6,057 nucleotides of DNA from Dehalococcoidia bacterium (GTDB lineage: Bacteria; Chloroflexota; Dehalococcoidia; SZUA-161), in contig CP070819.1 of NCBI GenBank assembly GCA_020344295.1, positions 884,159-890,215 on the forward strand. Direction: 5' to 3'. Below, piece by piece: positions 1 to 6,057 of the stretch. The stretch's first letter is position 1; the number at the start of each line of letters is the position of its first letter. Below the pieces are notes generated by a model. That model searched no databases, was not told the origin of the DNA, and saw nothing but the letters and a program-made list of their open reading frames with translations. The position numbers and the translations under genes are program-made.

Positions 1-1474
1 ATTTCCGTGCCAGGCAAACAAGGGGCGGTTCATACAGGTCCCATTCCTCGACCTCTCCCATATCTGATTGAGGATTGAATCCGCAGGTTGCCGCGGAAAT
101 GCCGTCTCTGGTAGGCCCTGCATCCGTGGACCAGGAGCCGGCAGCACCGAACATGCCAAAGGACCAGGGCACCCCAACTTCAAGCACCCCCTCAGGCTCA
201 AGCAGTCCACCACAGCCGGTTGCACTCCAGTCCTCCTCCAGCACCCCTCTGGAGAAAAAGCTGCGCTTGCAGATGTTCCATAGCGGCGTCATCAGGGTGG
301 CCATACCACCCAGCCCTATGGATGTACTCAGTTGTTCATTGGTTGGATTCAAATGAGAGCCCTCGGGTATTGAGTAGTCGAGCATATAATCAAAAGCTGT
401 GTTGATGCAGGATGAGTGCACGAATTGGGGCAGCCACCACCAGGCCAGCGCCAGCCTGCGACACCCATCGCTGGGGGCGTTCCACGAGTGATAGTCCTGT
501 CTGGTCGTTCCCGAAAGGTCGATCGAGAAACGGCCTTCGGACGTGAGATGAAGTTCAATAGGCGTGTGGATAGGGAAATCCCTGTCGGCGAAGGGGAAGC
601 TGGGGCCTACCTGCCCCTTGTTTTCAGAAAGACGCCAGTAAGCATGCCTGTAGATGCCTGGCACCATCTGCCGGCGAACAATGGTTGCAATACGCCTCCT
701 CTCCCGCTCAAGGATCTCCCTTAACCCTTTCCTGAAATAGTCTATCCCAAACTCCTCGATGATTTTATGGACTGCATCGTGGATCATAATAGCCCCAGCT
801 ACCCGCATGTTACTGTCAAGGATATTGAAATTACCCATCCGGGTCTTTTCATTCCACAGTAAGTTCCACCATTTTGCGATTTGAAAGCCGTCCCCGATCT
901 TCATCGGAGGATAGGCCCATCCATCGGTGTAGGTAGTGGGCGAGACAATTGGAACGCTTGCCGAATATAAAGCAGACCCGACCTCGGCGATATGATTAAT
1001 ACCAGCCGCCCAGGCGACCAACTCTCCATCGTGGAAGATAGGTATATACGTGTAATTGTCTGCGGAATGGCCGCCTCCATAGCGGGGATGGTTACAGGCG
1101 AAGATATCGCCTTCTCTGATTTTTGGGTTATCCTCAAAACCTAGCCTGACCATAAACGCAATCTGGCCTCTTGCGCTGGCGACATGCCCGGCAAGGCCAT
1201 GAGATGCCGTCACGCAATCCCCCTGTGGAAGTAGCAGCATGAACAGGCACTCACCGAAGGTCCTCACGGTAGGTGTTGCCGAAAGCAATTTGGCACTTTC
1301 CTTCGCCGTAATACAGGCATTCGTAAGCCTCCAATTAAAACGAGTTGCCTTCACGGGATCCTCGTCATGCAATTCCAGTTTCTCAAGACCGTAGAAGTAA
1401 CCCGTTTCCTTTATCAAGCGGTCTCTCTCCTCCAGCATTTCGGCCAAGCTTTTACCATTTTCTCCTATTCCCAT
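1..1474 (-). CDS. HyuB / acetone-carboxylase alpha-like subunit, C-terminus beyond the window
   Basis: The reading frame is open for 491 codons from an ATG at 1474 to the left edge, with no stop. The family (hydantoinase B / oxoprolinase, including acetone and acetophenone carboxylase subunits) is usually around 550 to 780 residues, so the C-terminal part is missing. Diagnostic stretches are GDIF followed by NHPRYGGGHSAD (about residues 122-139), IFHDGELVAWAAG (146-158) and INHIAEVG (159-166). His136, Asp139 and His161 form an H-x2-D-x21-H pattern that fits the metal ligands known for this family. The end, WDLYEPPLVCLARK, resembles the segment just before the glycine-rich PD..G.GK.RGG region of these proteins. 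Members act in the cytoplasm with a HyuA-type ATP-binding partner, which would lie beyond position 1. The CoA-transferase and thiolase upstream favour a ketone carboxylase over a hydantoinase or oxoprolinase; that choice is inference. The usual NDP motif reads NHP here (His129). Confidence 0.85.
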   Translation of the reverse strand, partial: MGIGENGKSLAEMLEERDRLIKETGYFYGLEKLELHDEDPVKATRFNWRLTNACITAKESAKLLSATPTVRTFGECLFMLLLPQGDCVTASHGLAGHVASARGQIAFMVRLGFEDNPKIREGDIFACNHPRYGGGHSADNYTYIPIFHDGELVAWAAGINHIAEVGSALYSASVPIVSPTTYTDGWAYPPMKIGDGFQIAKWWNLLWNEKTRMGNFNILDSNMRVAGAIMIHDAVHKIIEEFGIDYFRKGLREILERERRRIATIVRRQMVPGIYRHAYWRLSENKGQVGPSFPFADRDFPIHTPIELHLTSEGRFSIDLSGTTRQDYHSWNAPSDGCRRLALAWWWLPQFVHSSCINTAFDYMLDYSIPEGSHLNPTNEQLSTSIGLGGMATLMTPLWNICKRSFFSRGVLEEDWSATGCGGLLEPEGVLEVGVPWSFGMFGAAGSWSTDAGPTRDGISAATCGFNPQSDMGEVEEWDLYEPPLVCLARK

Positions 1475-1483
1475 ATCACTCTA

Positions 1484-1492
1484 CCCCTCCTT
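1484..1492 (-). promoter_or_regulatory. Ribosome binding site of the HyuB-like gene
   Basis: The minus strand reads AAGGAGGGG, nine bases before the ATG at 1474. This strong Shine-Dalgarno match at normal spacing fixes the start of a gene that otherwise has no complete reading frame in the window. Confidence 0.75.
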
Positions 1493-1571
1493 ATCTTGCC
1501 TCTTAAAGCTCTTTCCGAGGCCCTGTAGATTTGGCAATGATATGCTAGTTTGCAGATTAAAATAGTCCAAA

Positions 1572-2975
1572 TCAGAGTTCCATCTCTCTAAGGTCAGGAC
1601 TCATAATCAATTTGGGCTCTGTTAAAGCTTGGATCTCCTCCACTGTCCATCCCGGGGCAACTTCCTTCAGCACCAGTCCCTGCGGTGTAACTTCAATTAC
1701 GGCGAGGTCTGTAATAATCAAGGAAACACAACGAACACCGGTGAGCGGGTAGCTGCACTTCTTCAATATTCTTGGCTGGTTGTCCTTGGTTGTATGTTCC
1801 ATAAGTATTATTACCCTTGCCTTACCGGCCACCAGATCCATCGCTCCGCCAACGCCCGGTGCCCCCATCTCAGGTGACCAAACATTGGCGAGATCACCCG
1901 TCTCCGAAACCTGAAAGGCTCCCAGGATCACCGTGCTGAGGCGCCCGCCCCTTGCCATGGCAAATGCTTCCAGGTTTGAGCAGAATGAAGTCCCCGGCTT
2001 GACCGTGAGCCATTCTGCGCTGGCACCCCAGGTATCTATATCCACTTCATCGTCCGGTTTCGGCGGAGGGCCATTTGCTACGATCCCTATCTCAGCGTGG
2101 AGATTAACGCCCTCAGGGATGAACAGCGAGACGATAGTCGGTATGCCGATCCCTAGATTCACCCAGTCACCCGGCTTCAGCTCCTTTGACGCCCTTAGGG
2201 CGATAAGTTCCCGGCTCAGCCCTGTCTTTTCACCTCTCTCCAGCGGAGCACCTAACATCAGTGATCTGGCCAGCATGGGCCTCCACTCTGCTACTGCTGC
2301 ATGACGATCGAAAGTGCTCTTTACGACACGGTCAACATAGATGCCTGAGATATCAATCGAGTCAGGCTCGAGCTCTCCCGTCTCAACAACCTCTTCCGCC
2401 TCCACAATAGACGTCTTTGCTGCTGTTACGAATACCGGATTGAAATTGTGTCCCGACCTTCGGAACACCACATTTCCCATGGTGTCAGCTTTATGGGCGG
2501 GGATGAGAGCGAAATCAGCGGTAAGAGCGGTTTCGAGGAGATACTCCTTATCCCCAAATGTCCGTTTCTCTTTCCCTGTTTCTACCACGGTACCTACACC
2601 GGTAGGTGTGTATATACCCGCGATTCCGGCTGCACCTGCCCTCAGCCGCTCACAAAGCGTGCCTTGAGGAACAAGCTCGAAATCTATCTCACCAGCTTTA
2701 ATTTGCTCCTCAGTTGCAGTAGGCAGCCGGGCAATACCACCGAAGGCAGCACGGAGTCTGTTAACCTGTTTGTTCTCCACCAGAACTATGGCGGCATAGG
2801 GGCTGAAACCTACAGTGTTGCAGATAATCATCAGGTTTTTGCTCCCCTTGTCTCTCAGCGCCTGGATGAGGCTTGTCGGGGATGCGGTAGGCGTGCCCGG
2901 ACCACCGATAATTACGCTTGCTCCGTCCTCAATATCCCGCACAGCTTCTTCAGGACTTGTGACTACCTTGTTCAC
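1572..2975 (-). CDS. Class I 3-oxoacid-type CoA-transferase, alpha and beta halves fused
   Basis: A 467-residue protein that transfers CoA between acyl groups, most likely from acetyl-CoA or succinyl-CoA to a 3-oxoacid, in the cytoplasm. The alpha half (about 1-235) has the glycine-rich GGPGTPTASP loop (24-33), LCERLRAGAAGI (107-118), YTPTGVGT (122-129) and an ADTMGN segment (163-168). The beta half (about 255-467) has VNLGIGIPT (272-280), LGAFQVSETGDLANVW (351-366), GGAMDLVAG (376-384), MEHT (392-395), LKKCSYPLTG (404-413) and LIITDLAV (419-426), all typical of this family. The catalytic glutamate is probably Glu295 in HAEIG, where 3-oxoacid transferases usually read (S/T)ENG. Many bacteria encode the halves as two genes; here one chain carries both, as in mammalian SCOT. 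The start is GTG: there is no ATG nearby, and an in-frame stop lies seven codons upstream. The gene begins 18 bases after the thiolase stop, consistent with an operon. The exact substrate cannot be read from the sequence. Confidence 0.93.
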   Translation of the reverse strand: MNKVVTSPEEAVRDIEDGASVIIGGPGTPTASPTSLIQALRDKGSKNLMIICNTVGFSPYAAIVLVENKQVNRLRAAFGGIARLPTATEEQIKAGEIDFELVPQGTLCERLRAGAAGIAGIYTPTGVGTVVETGKEKRTFGDKEYLLETALTADFALIPAHKADTMGNVVFRRSGHNFNPVFVTAAKTSIVEAEEVVETGELEPDSIDISGIYVDRVVKSTFDRHAAVAEWRPMLARSLMLGAPLERGEKTGLSRELIALRASKELKPGDWVNLGIGIPTIVSLFIPEGVNLHAEIGIVANGPPPKPDDEVDIDTWGASAEWLTVKPGTSFCSNLEAFAMARGGRLSTVILGAFQVSETGDLANVWSPEMGAPGVGGAMDLVAGKARVIILMEHTTKDNQPRILKKCSYPLTGVRCVSLIITDLAVIEVTPQGLVLKEVAPGWTVEEIQALTEPKLIMSPDLREMEL

Positions 2976-2979
2976 GGTT

Positions 2980-2985
2980 CCTCCT
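2980..2985 (-). promoter_or_regulatory. Ribosome binding site deciding the GTG start of the CoA-transferase
   Basis: AGGAGG on the minus strand (within AAAGGAGGAA) sits only four bases before the GTG at 2975. It lies inside the 18-base gap after the thiolase stop codon at 2994-2996, so terminating ribosomes could reinitiate here. Confidence 0.7.
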
Positions 2986-2993
2986 TTCCCTCC

Positions 2994-4160
2994 TTACAAA
3001 CCCGCTATGTTGCAACTGATAACGCTCAGATGAGGGAACCCTCCCAAATTATGAGTCAGTCCTAATTGGGGATTCTTTATCTGACGTGGTCCGGCCCTTC
3101 CCTGGAGTTGTAGGTACATTTCGTACATCATTCTCAGCCCGCTGGCACCTATCGGGTGCCCGAAGCATTTGAGCCCGCCATCCGGTTGGACCGGTAATTC
3201 CCCATCCAGGTTAAATGTGCCTGCCTCGATATCTTCCTTCACTCTACCTCTCGGGCTGAACTGGAGATCCTCCATGATAACGGCCTCGGTTATCGAGAAG
3301 CAGTCGTGAACTTCCGCCATACTAATTTCCTGGCGAGGGTTTTTTATTCCCGCCTCCTCATAGGCCATTTGACCGGCCCTATAGGTCTCCTCTAAATGTG
3401 TATAGTCGTAAACCTGGCTCATTTGGCCTTCAGCCGGGCCGACGCAGATCTGCAGCGCTTTAATATAGACAGGATCAGGCCTAAACTTCTTGGCATCCTC
3501 GGCACGAACCACGATGGCTGCTGCCGCGCCATCGCTGACCCCACAGGCATCGAGAATACCCAGCGGCCATGCAATCATTGGTGCGTTCAGCACCTGCTCT
3601 ACGGTTATCTGCCTTTGATAATGCGCCTTGGGATTGAGAGAGCCGTGCCGGTGGTTCTTCACCGGGATTTCAGCAATCATCCTTTTACCTTCAGACGGAC
3701 TCAGGCCATAGCGTGCGAAATACTTGGTGGCCAGCATGGCAAAAGCACCCGGGGCTGTCATAGCGGACGCAACACCGGTTGTAATAGCAGTACCTCCTAA
3801 TCCACTGATGCCCTGATCCTTCAGTTTCTCATAGCCAATGGCGAGGGCAACATCATAAGCCCCGGATGCCACCGCGTAGCAGGCATTTCGCAGTGCCTCA
3901 GCACCTGTAGCACAAGCATTTTCCACTCTTGTGATAGGCTTGTACTGCATTTTCAGAGCCACGCTCAACATCGTAGCCGTCATTCCCCAGCAAGTTCCGA
4001 GCCAGGCAGCCTGGACATCCTTCGGCTCTATCCCAGCATCCTCATATGCCTCGTAGGCCGCATCCACCATCATGTCAGCATCGCTCTTATCCCAATTCTC
4101 ACCAAATTTGGTACAGCCCATACCGACGATACATACTTTATCTTTGATACCCTCAGGCAT
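2994..4160 (-). CDS. SCP2-type thiolase (acetyl-CoA acetyltransferase family)
   Basis: A 388-residue thiolase, the normal length for the SCP2-like/archaeal-type branch. It catalyses CoA-dependent cleavage of a 3-oxoacyl-CoA, or the reverse Claisen condensation of two acyl-CoAs. The N-terminus has VCIVGMGCTKFG (9-20). The nucleophile is Cys83 in ENACATGA; the HDCF motif typical of this branch lies at 285-288; the C-terminal GHP motif has His335 within KCFGHPIGASG. All key residues are present, so it should be active. A GTG at 4181 in the same frame would add seven residues, but those codons are the ribosome site itself, so the ATG at 4160 is chosen. The gene starts 14 bases after the stop of the synthase-like/DUF35 gene. 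In archaea such thiolases bind a DUF35 protein and an HMG-CoA synthase, so a physical complex with the upstream product is likely. The retained Cys83 argues against an Ltp2-type aldolase. Substrate chain length is unknown. Confidence 0.93.
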   Translation of the reverse strand: MPEGIKDKVCIVGMGCTKFGENWDKSDADMMVDAAYEAYEDAGIEPKDVQAAWLGTCWGMTATMLSVALKMQYKPITRVENACATGAEALRNACYAVASGAYDVALAIGYEKLKDQGISGLGGTAITTGVASAMTAPGAFAMLATKYFARYGLSPSEGKRMIAEIPVKNHRHGSLNPKAHYQRQITVEQVLNAPMIAWPLGILDACGVSDGAAAAIVVRAEDAKKFRPDPVYIKALQICVGPAEGQMSQVYDYTHLEETYRAGQMAYEEAGIKNPRQEISMAEVHDCFSITEAVIMEDLQFSPRGRVKEDIEAGTFNLDGELPVQPDGGLKCFGHPIGASGLRMMYEMYLQLQGRAGPRQIKNPQLGLTHNLGGFPHLSVISCNIAGL

Positions 4161-4164
4161 CACT

Positions 4165-4172
4165 CCTCCTTT
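4165..4172 (-). promoter_or_regulatory. Ribosome binding site deciding the thiolase start
   Basis: AAAGGAGG on the minus strand ends four bases before the ATG at 4160 and begins two bases after the upstream stop codon (4175-4177). It supports ATG 4160 over the in-frame GTG at 4181, and the closeness suggests translational coupling. The four-base spacing matches that at the next gene. Confidence 0.72.
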
Positions 4173-4174
4173 TA

Positions 4175-5638
4175 TTAGCACCTTACTGGACGGGTCTTCC
4201 AGAAGTAATTATGAATACCCCGTGGGGCATCATAGTAGAGCTTGCGGAAGGTCATCTCCACGGGCATCTCCACAGAGACCTCGTCGGGGTCGCGGTCCGT
4301 CATATCGAATATGGCCCTTCCCCCGCCTTCGAAGTCAACGGTTGTAATGACAGCAGGGGGATCAAGAGTATCGGCCAGGTGATCTTGTGTAAACGTGAAG
4401 ATTTTGGCCTTTTTATCGGAGAATCTGTAGCCCTCGAACTGATCCTTGGCCTGGCAGTTTATACATACCCGTGTTGGTGTGCCCATGCCCAATGTAGCAC
4501 CTTGGATAATCTGGGGAGTACCACATGCCTGGCATTTTTTCCCCCAAAGGCCAAGGATAAGCTTGCGGTCCCGCCATTGACCTGCTATTGTTGTTGGCCC
4601 CAGCTCGGGTCGTAGCGCTCTCTCAATGGCAACCAGTCTGCGCCAACGAAGGTAGGTCTCGTAATTTCTGAGTGATTTCTTCGATGCCAGATGGTTCTTC
4701 ATCCCTCTCCGGTACCCTAGCTTATCAATTTCCGGAGTAACCTCCAGCACAAAGGCATCCGCCCCGTTCCCATAACTGGCGAACAGTATTTTGTCTCCCA
4801 CCTTAGCCTCCTCTAAGGCAGCCACAAGCATCATCATTGCCAATGCACAACCAGTATTGCCAACCGTCATGAACATAGGATCCTGAACCTGTGATTCGTC
4901 GAATCCCAATTCCCGTGCCAGCCTGGCATGCCTTCTGACATCGAGAGGAGAATCACAGACCATCTTAGTAAAATCCTTCGTGGTCAAGCCGTACTTGTTC
5001 ATCAATCCGGAGATAACCTCAGGCATAATGCTGGAGTAGCCTTTATCGAGTATCATTCGATCTTCCCAGGACCGAACGAACGTATCGTCAGATGTCCGCC
5101 ACATTCCCGCGAATTCGTCGGTAACAGAGTAGCTACCTTCGACGCTGGCGATAACGTTATCACTCCCTAGTAGAAGGGCAGCACTTCCGTCTCCAAAGGC
5201 CTGCTCGAAATCTCCGGCCGGCGCTGCGAGAATGGTATCGGCAGCGGTAACCATAATATTTGCAGCAGTTCCAGCTTTAATAGCGTCGATAGCTGAAACT
5301 ATGGCAGTAGTCCCCGCCCGAAGCGAGCCGGTTACGTCCATGGTTCTGACATCGCGGCGCATATCGAGAACCATCGCAATTATGCCTGAGCATAGTCTAT
5401 CTTTATATGGGGAGGTTGTGGTAGCAAAGAAAAGGCCATCAACTTCATTGATGTCTGTTCCATTGATACAATCGATAGCTGCTTCGACAGCCATTGTGAC
5501 GCTGTCCTCATCGAAGTTGGCGACCGCCTTTTCCCCGGGTATTGACATCCCGAAGATACCACCCCACGCCCGGAAAAATTCTGAGCGGTCCAGACGGTGT
5601 AAAGGCACATAAGCTCCATAAGACTTGATCCCGATCAT
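4175..5638 (-). CDS. HMG-CoA-synthase-like domain fused to DUF35 zinc ribbon/OB-fold
   Basis: A 487-residue two-domain protein. Residues 1 to about 305 have the thiolase-superfamily synthase fold of HMG-CoA synthase / KAS III: SYGAYVP (6-12), DVTGSLRAGTTA (101-112), FGDGSAALLLG (148-158), VGNTG (259-263) and ASYGNGADAF (287-296). A basic linker (about 306-355) leads to a DUF35 module with paired cysteines C369-x2-C372 and C392-x2-C395 (zinc ribbon), then a beta-rich OB-fold to about residue 475. In archaea, DUF35 proteins bridge thiolase to HMG-CoA synthase and pass intermediates; here the bridge is fused to the synthase-like partner and the thiolase is the next gene. Alignment by eye shows the usual catalytic Cys replaced by Leu106, the catalytic His (H-x-P) by Asp229 (DSP), and the general-base Glu probably by Thr74; Asn261 remains. 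Ordinary HMG-CoA synthesis is therefore doubtful, and the domain may be structural or do different chemistry. ATG 5638 agrees with the family N-terminus. Confidence 0.88.
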   Translation of the reverse strand: MIGIKSYGAYVPLHRLDRSEFFRAWGGIFGMSIPGEKAVANFDEDSVTMAVEAAIDCINGTDINEVDGLFFATTTSPYKDRLCSGIIAMVLDMRRDVRTMDVTGSLRAGTTAIVSAIDAIKAGTAANIMVTAADTILAAPAGDFEQAFGDGSAALLLGSDNVIASVEGSYSVTDEFAGMWRTSDDTFVRSWEDRMILDKGYSSIMPEVISGLMNKYGLTTKDFTKMVCDSPLDVRRHARLARELGFDESQVQDPMFMTVGNTGCALAMMMLVAALEEAKVGDKILFASYGNGADAFVLEVTPEIDKLGYRRGMKNHLASKKSLRNYETYLRWRRLVAIERALRPELGPTTIAGQWRDRKLILGLWGKKCQACGTPQIIQGATLGMGTPTRVCINCQAKDQFEGYRFSDKKAKIFTFTQDHLADTLDPPAVITTVDFEGGGRAIFDMTDRDPDEVSVEMPVEMTFRKLYYDAPRGIHNYFWKTRPVRC

Positions 5639-5648
5639 TTACTTGGTA

Positions 5649-5656
5649 CCCCCTCA
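5649..5656 (-). promoter_or_regulatory. Ribosome binding site of the synthase-like/DUF35 gene
   Basis: TGAGGGGG on the minus strand lies ten bases before the ATG at 5638. It is weaker than the AGGAGG sites of the two following genes, but nothing better is present upstream. Confidence 0.45.
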
Positions 5657-5667
5657 GTAGTAACTTG

Positions 5668-5687
5668 TATAACTTCAGACAGTTATA
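5668..5687 (-). repeat. Short AT-rich inverted repeat between the first two genes
   Basis: On the minus strand, arms TATAAC and GTTATA are perfectly complementary and are separated by eight bases. The stem is weak and no T-run follows, so it is not a convincing terminator. It overlaps a near-duplicate pair, AAGTTATAC and AAGTTACTAC. It could be an operator half-site pair or chance in an AT-rich gap of 58 bases. Confidence 0.3.
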
Positions 5688-5696
5688 AACTTTAAT

Positions 5697-6057
5697 TCAC
5701 TCAAGGGCTCCTTCTATGATTAGGTCCGCCACCTCGTCATCAGACATCCCCAAGATCTCCTTTAGCACGTACTCGTTATGCTGGCCGATACATGGGGCAG
5801 GCATGGTAAGCTCAGGGTGCGTTTTGGACAGTCGGTAAGGTGGTTGAGCATAGATGTGTTCACCGACTTCAGGATGGTTCAGGATGACGTGGGTACCACG
5901 GTGATTCAATTGAGCATCTTTTACCAGGCCCTCGCCGCTTTGAACAACCCCTGCTGGCACTCCGGCTCCCTGCATACACCTCATTACTTCCTCAGGAGAA
6001 AAGTGTCTCGTCCATTCCTCTACCATCATATTCAATTCATCTTCGTTTTCTTTCCTC
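5697..6057 (-). CDS. CaiB/BaiF class III CoA-transferase, C-terminal fragment
   Basis: The last 119 residues and TGA stop of a gene that enters from the right edge; the frame stays open to position 6057. Class III CoA-transferases are usually about 400 residues, so roughly 280 N-terminal residues, including the catalytic aspartate, are outside the window. The C-terminal signature is clear: GVPAGVVQS (about 34-42 of the visible part), HRGTHVILNHPEVG, PYRLSKTHPEL, the APCIGQHNEYVL motif, then LGMSDDEVADLI near the end. These enzymes move CoA between carboxylic acids, as in carnitine, oxalate, benzylsuccinate or branched-chain acid metabolism, and the substrate cannot be told from this tail. A TTG at 6035 and ATGs just inside it are internal codons, not starts. 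The gene ends 58 bases before the synthase-like gene and is probably in the same operon. Confidence 0.92.
   Translation of the reverse strand, partial: RKENEDELNMMVEEWTRHFSPEEVMRCMQGAGVPAGVVQSGEGLVKDAQLNHRGTHVILNHPEVGEHIYAQPPYRLSKTHPELTMPAPCIGQHNEYVLKEILGMSDDEVADLIIEGALE

Noticed and set aside
901..1137. Minus-strand open frame of 78 codons
   Set aside because: It lies in a different frame inside the HyuB-like gene, whose own frame carries clear family motifs.
1498..1521. Possible hairpin GCCTC/GAGGC as a terminator
   Set aside because: The stem is five pairs with a 14-base loop and is followed by the ribosome site rather than a T-run.
1542..1570. Promoter-like pair TTGGAC and TAGCAT with 17-base spacing in the 97-base gap before the HyuB-like gene
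   Set aside because: Each box matches the consensus poorly (three and four of six), so it is not distinguishable from chance.
2448..3065. Plus-strand open frame of 205 codons
   Set aside because: It is antisense to the well-supported CoA-transferase and the end of the thiolase, and its translation shows no recognisable domain; it is a shadow frame.
2994..4160. Ltp2-like retro-aldolase paired with a DUF35 protein, as in steroid side-chain degradation
   Set aside because: The protein keeps the thiolase nucleophile Cys83, the HDCF motif and GHP, so true thiolase activity is more likely.
4161..4181. GTG at 4181 as the thiolase start
   Set aside because: The extra codons are the AAAGGAGG ribosome site and the frame would overlap the previous stop; ATG 4160 is better placed.
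2994..5638. Mevalonate-pathway operon (thiolase plus HMG-CoA synthase)
   Set aside because: The synthase-like domain seems to lack the catalytic Cys, His and Glu, no HMG-CoA reductase is visible, and the neighbours are CoA-transferases.

Overview
The window is one strand-coherent gene cluster, all on the minus strand, so the reading order runs from the right edge to the left. It holds five protein-coding genes: the tail of a class III (CaiB/BaiF) CoA-transferase, an HMG-CoA-synthase-like protein fused to a DUF35 zinc-ribbon/OB-fold domain, an SCP2-type thiolase, a class I 3-oxoacid-type CoA-transferase with both halves fused, and the N-terminal two thirds of a HyuB / acetone-carboxylase-alpha family protein that leaves the window at position 1. 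No RNA genes, mobile elements or CRISPR arrays were seen, and no stretch over 100 bases lacks a gene.

The gaps, in transcription order, are 58, 14, 18 and 97 bases. Each complete gene start has a purine-rich AGGAGG-like ribosome site, and the two tightest junctions look translationally coupled. This supports a single operon, with the 97-base gap the only place where an internal promoter would be easy to fit. The bacterial-type Shine-Dalgarno sites and the mix of families (DUF35-fused synthase-like protein, SCP2-type thiolase, CaiB/BaiF enzyme, HyuB-type carboxylase) suggest an uncultured, probably anaerobic bacterium of the kind seen among Chloroflexota (Dehalococcoidia) or Desulfobacterota. 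That placement is an impression from protein style, not a phylogenetic result.

Taken together the genes suggest acyl-CoA or ketone catabolism. A HyuB-type subunit, with a partner probably beyond the left edge, could carboxylate a ketone to a 3-oxoacid. The fused CoA-transferase would activate it to a 3-oxoacyl-CoA, and the thiolase would cleave that to acetyl-CoA plus an acyl-CoA. The DUF35 module is known in archaea to bridge thiolase and HMG-CoA synthase, and here it is fused directly to the synthase-like partner.

The most striking observation is that this synthase-like domain appears to have lost the residues of HMG-CoA-synthase catalysis: the nucleophilic Cys position is Leu106, the catalytic His position is Asp229 and the general-base Glu position is probably Thr74. 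The neighbouring thiolase keeps its full active site. The synthase-like domain may therefore be a scaffold or a repurposed acyl-CoA-binding unit rather than a mevalonate-pathway enzyme.
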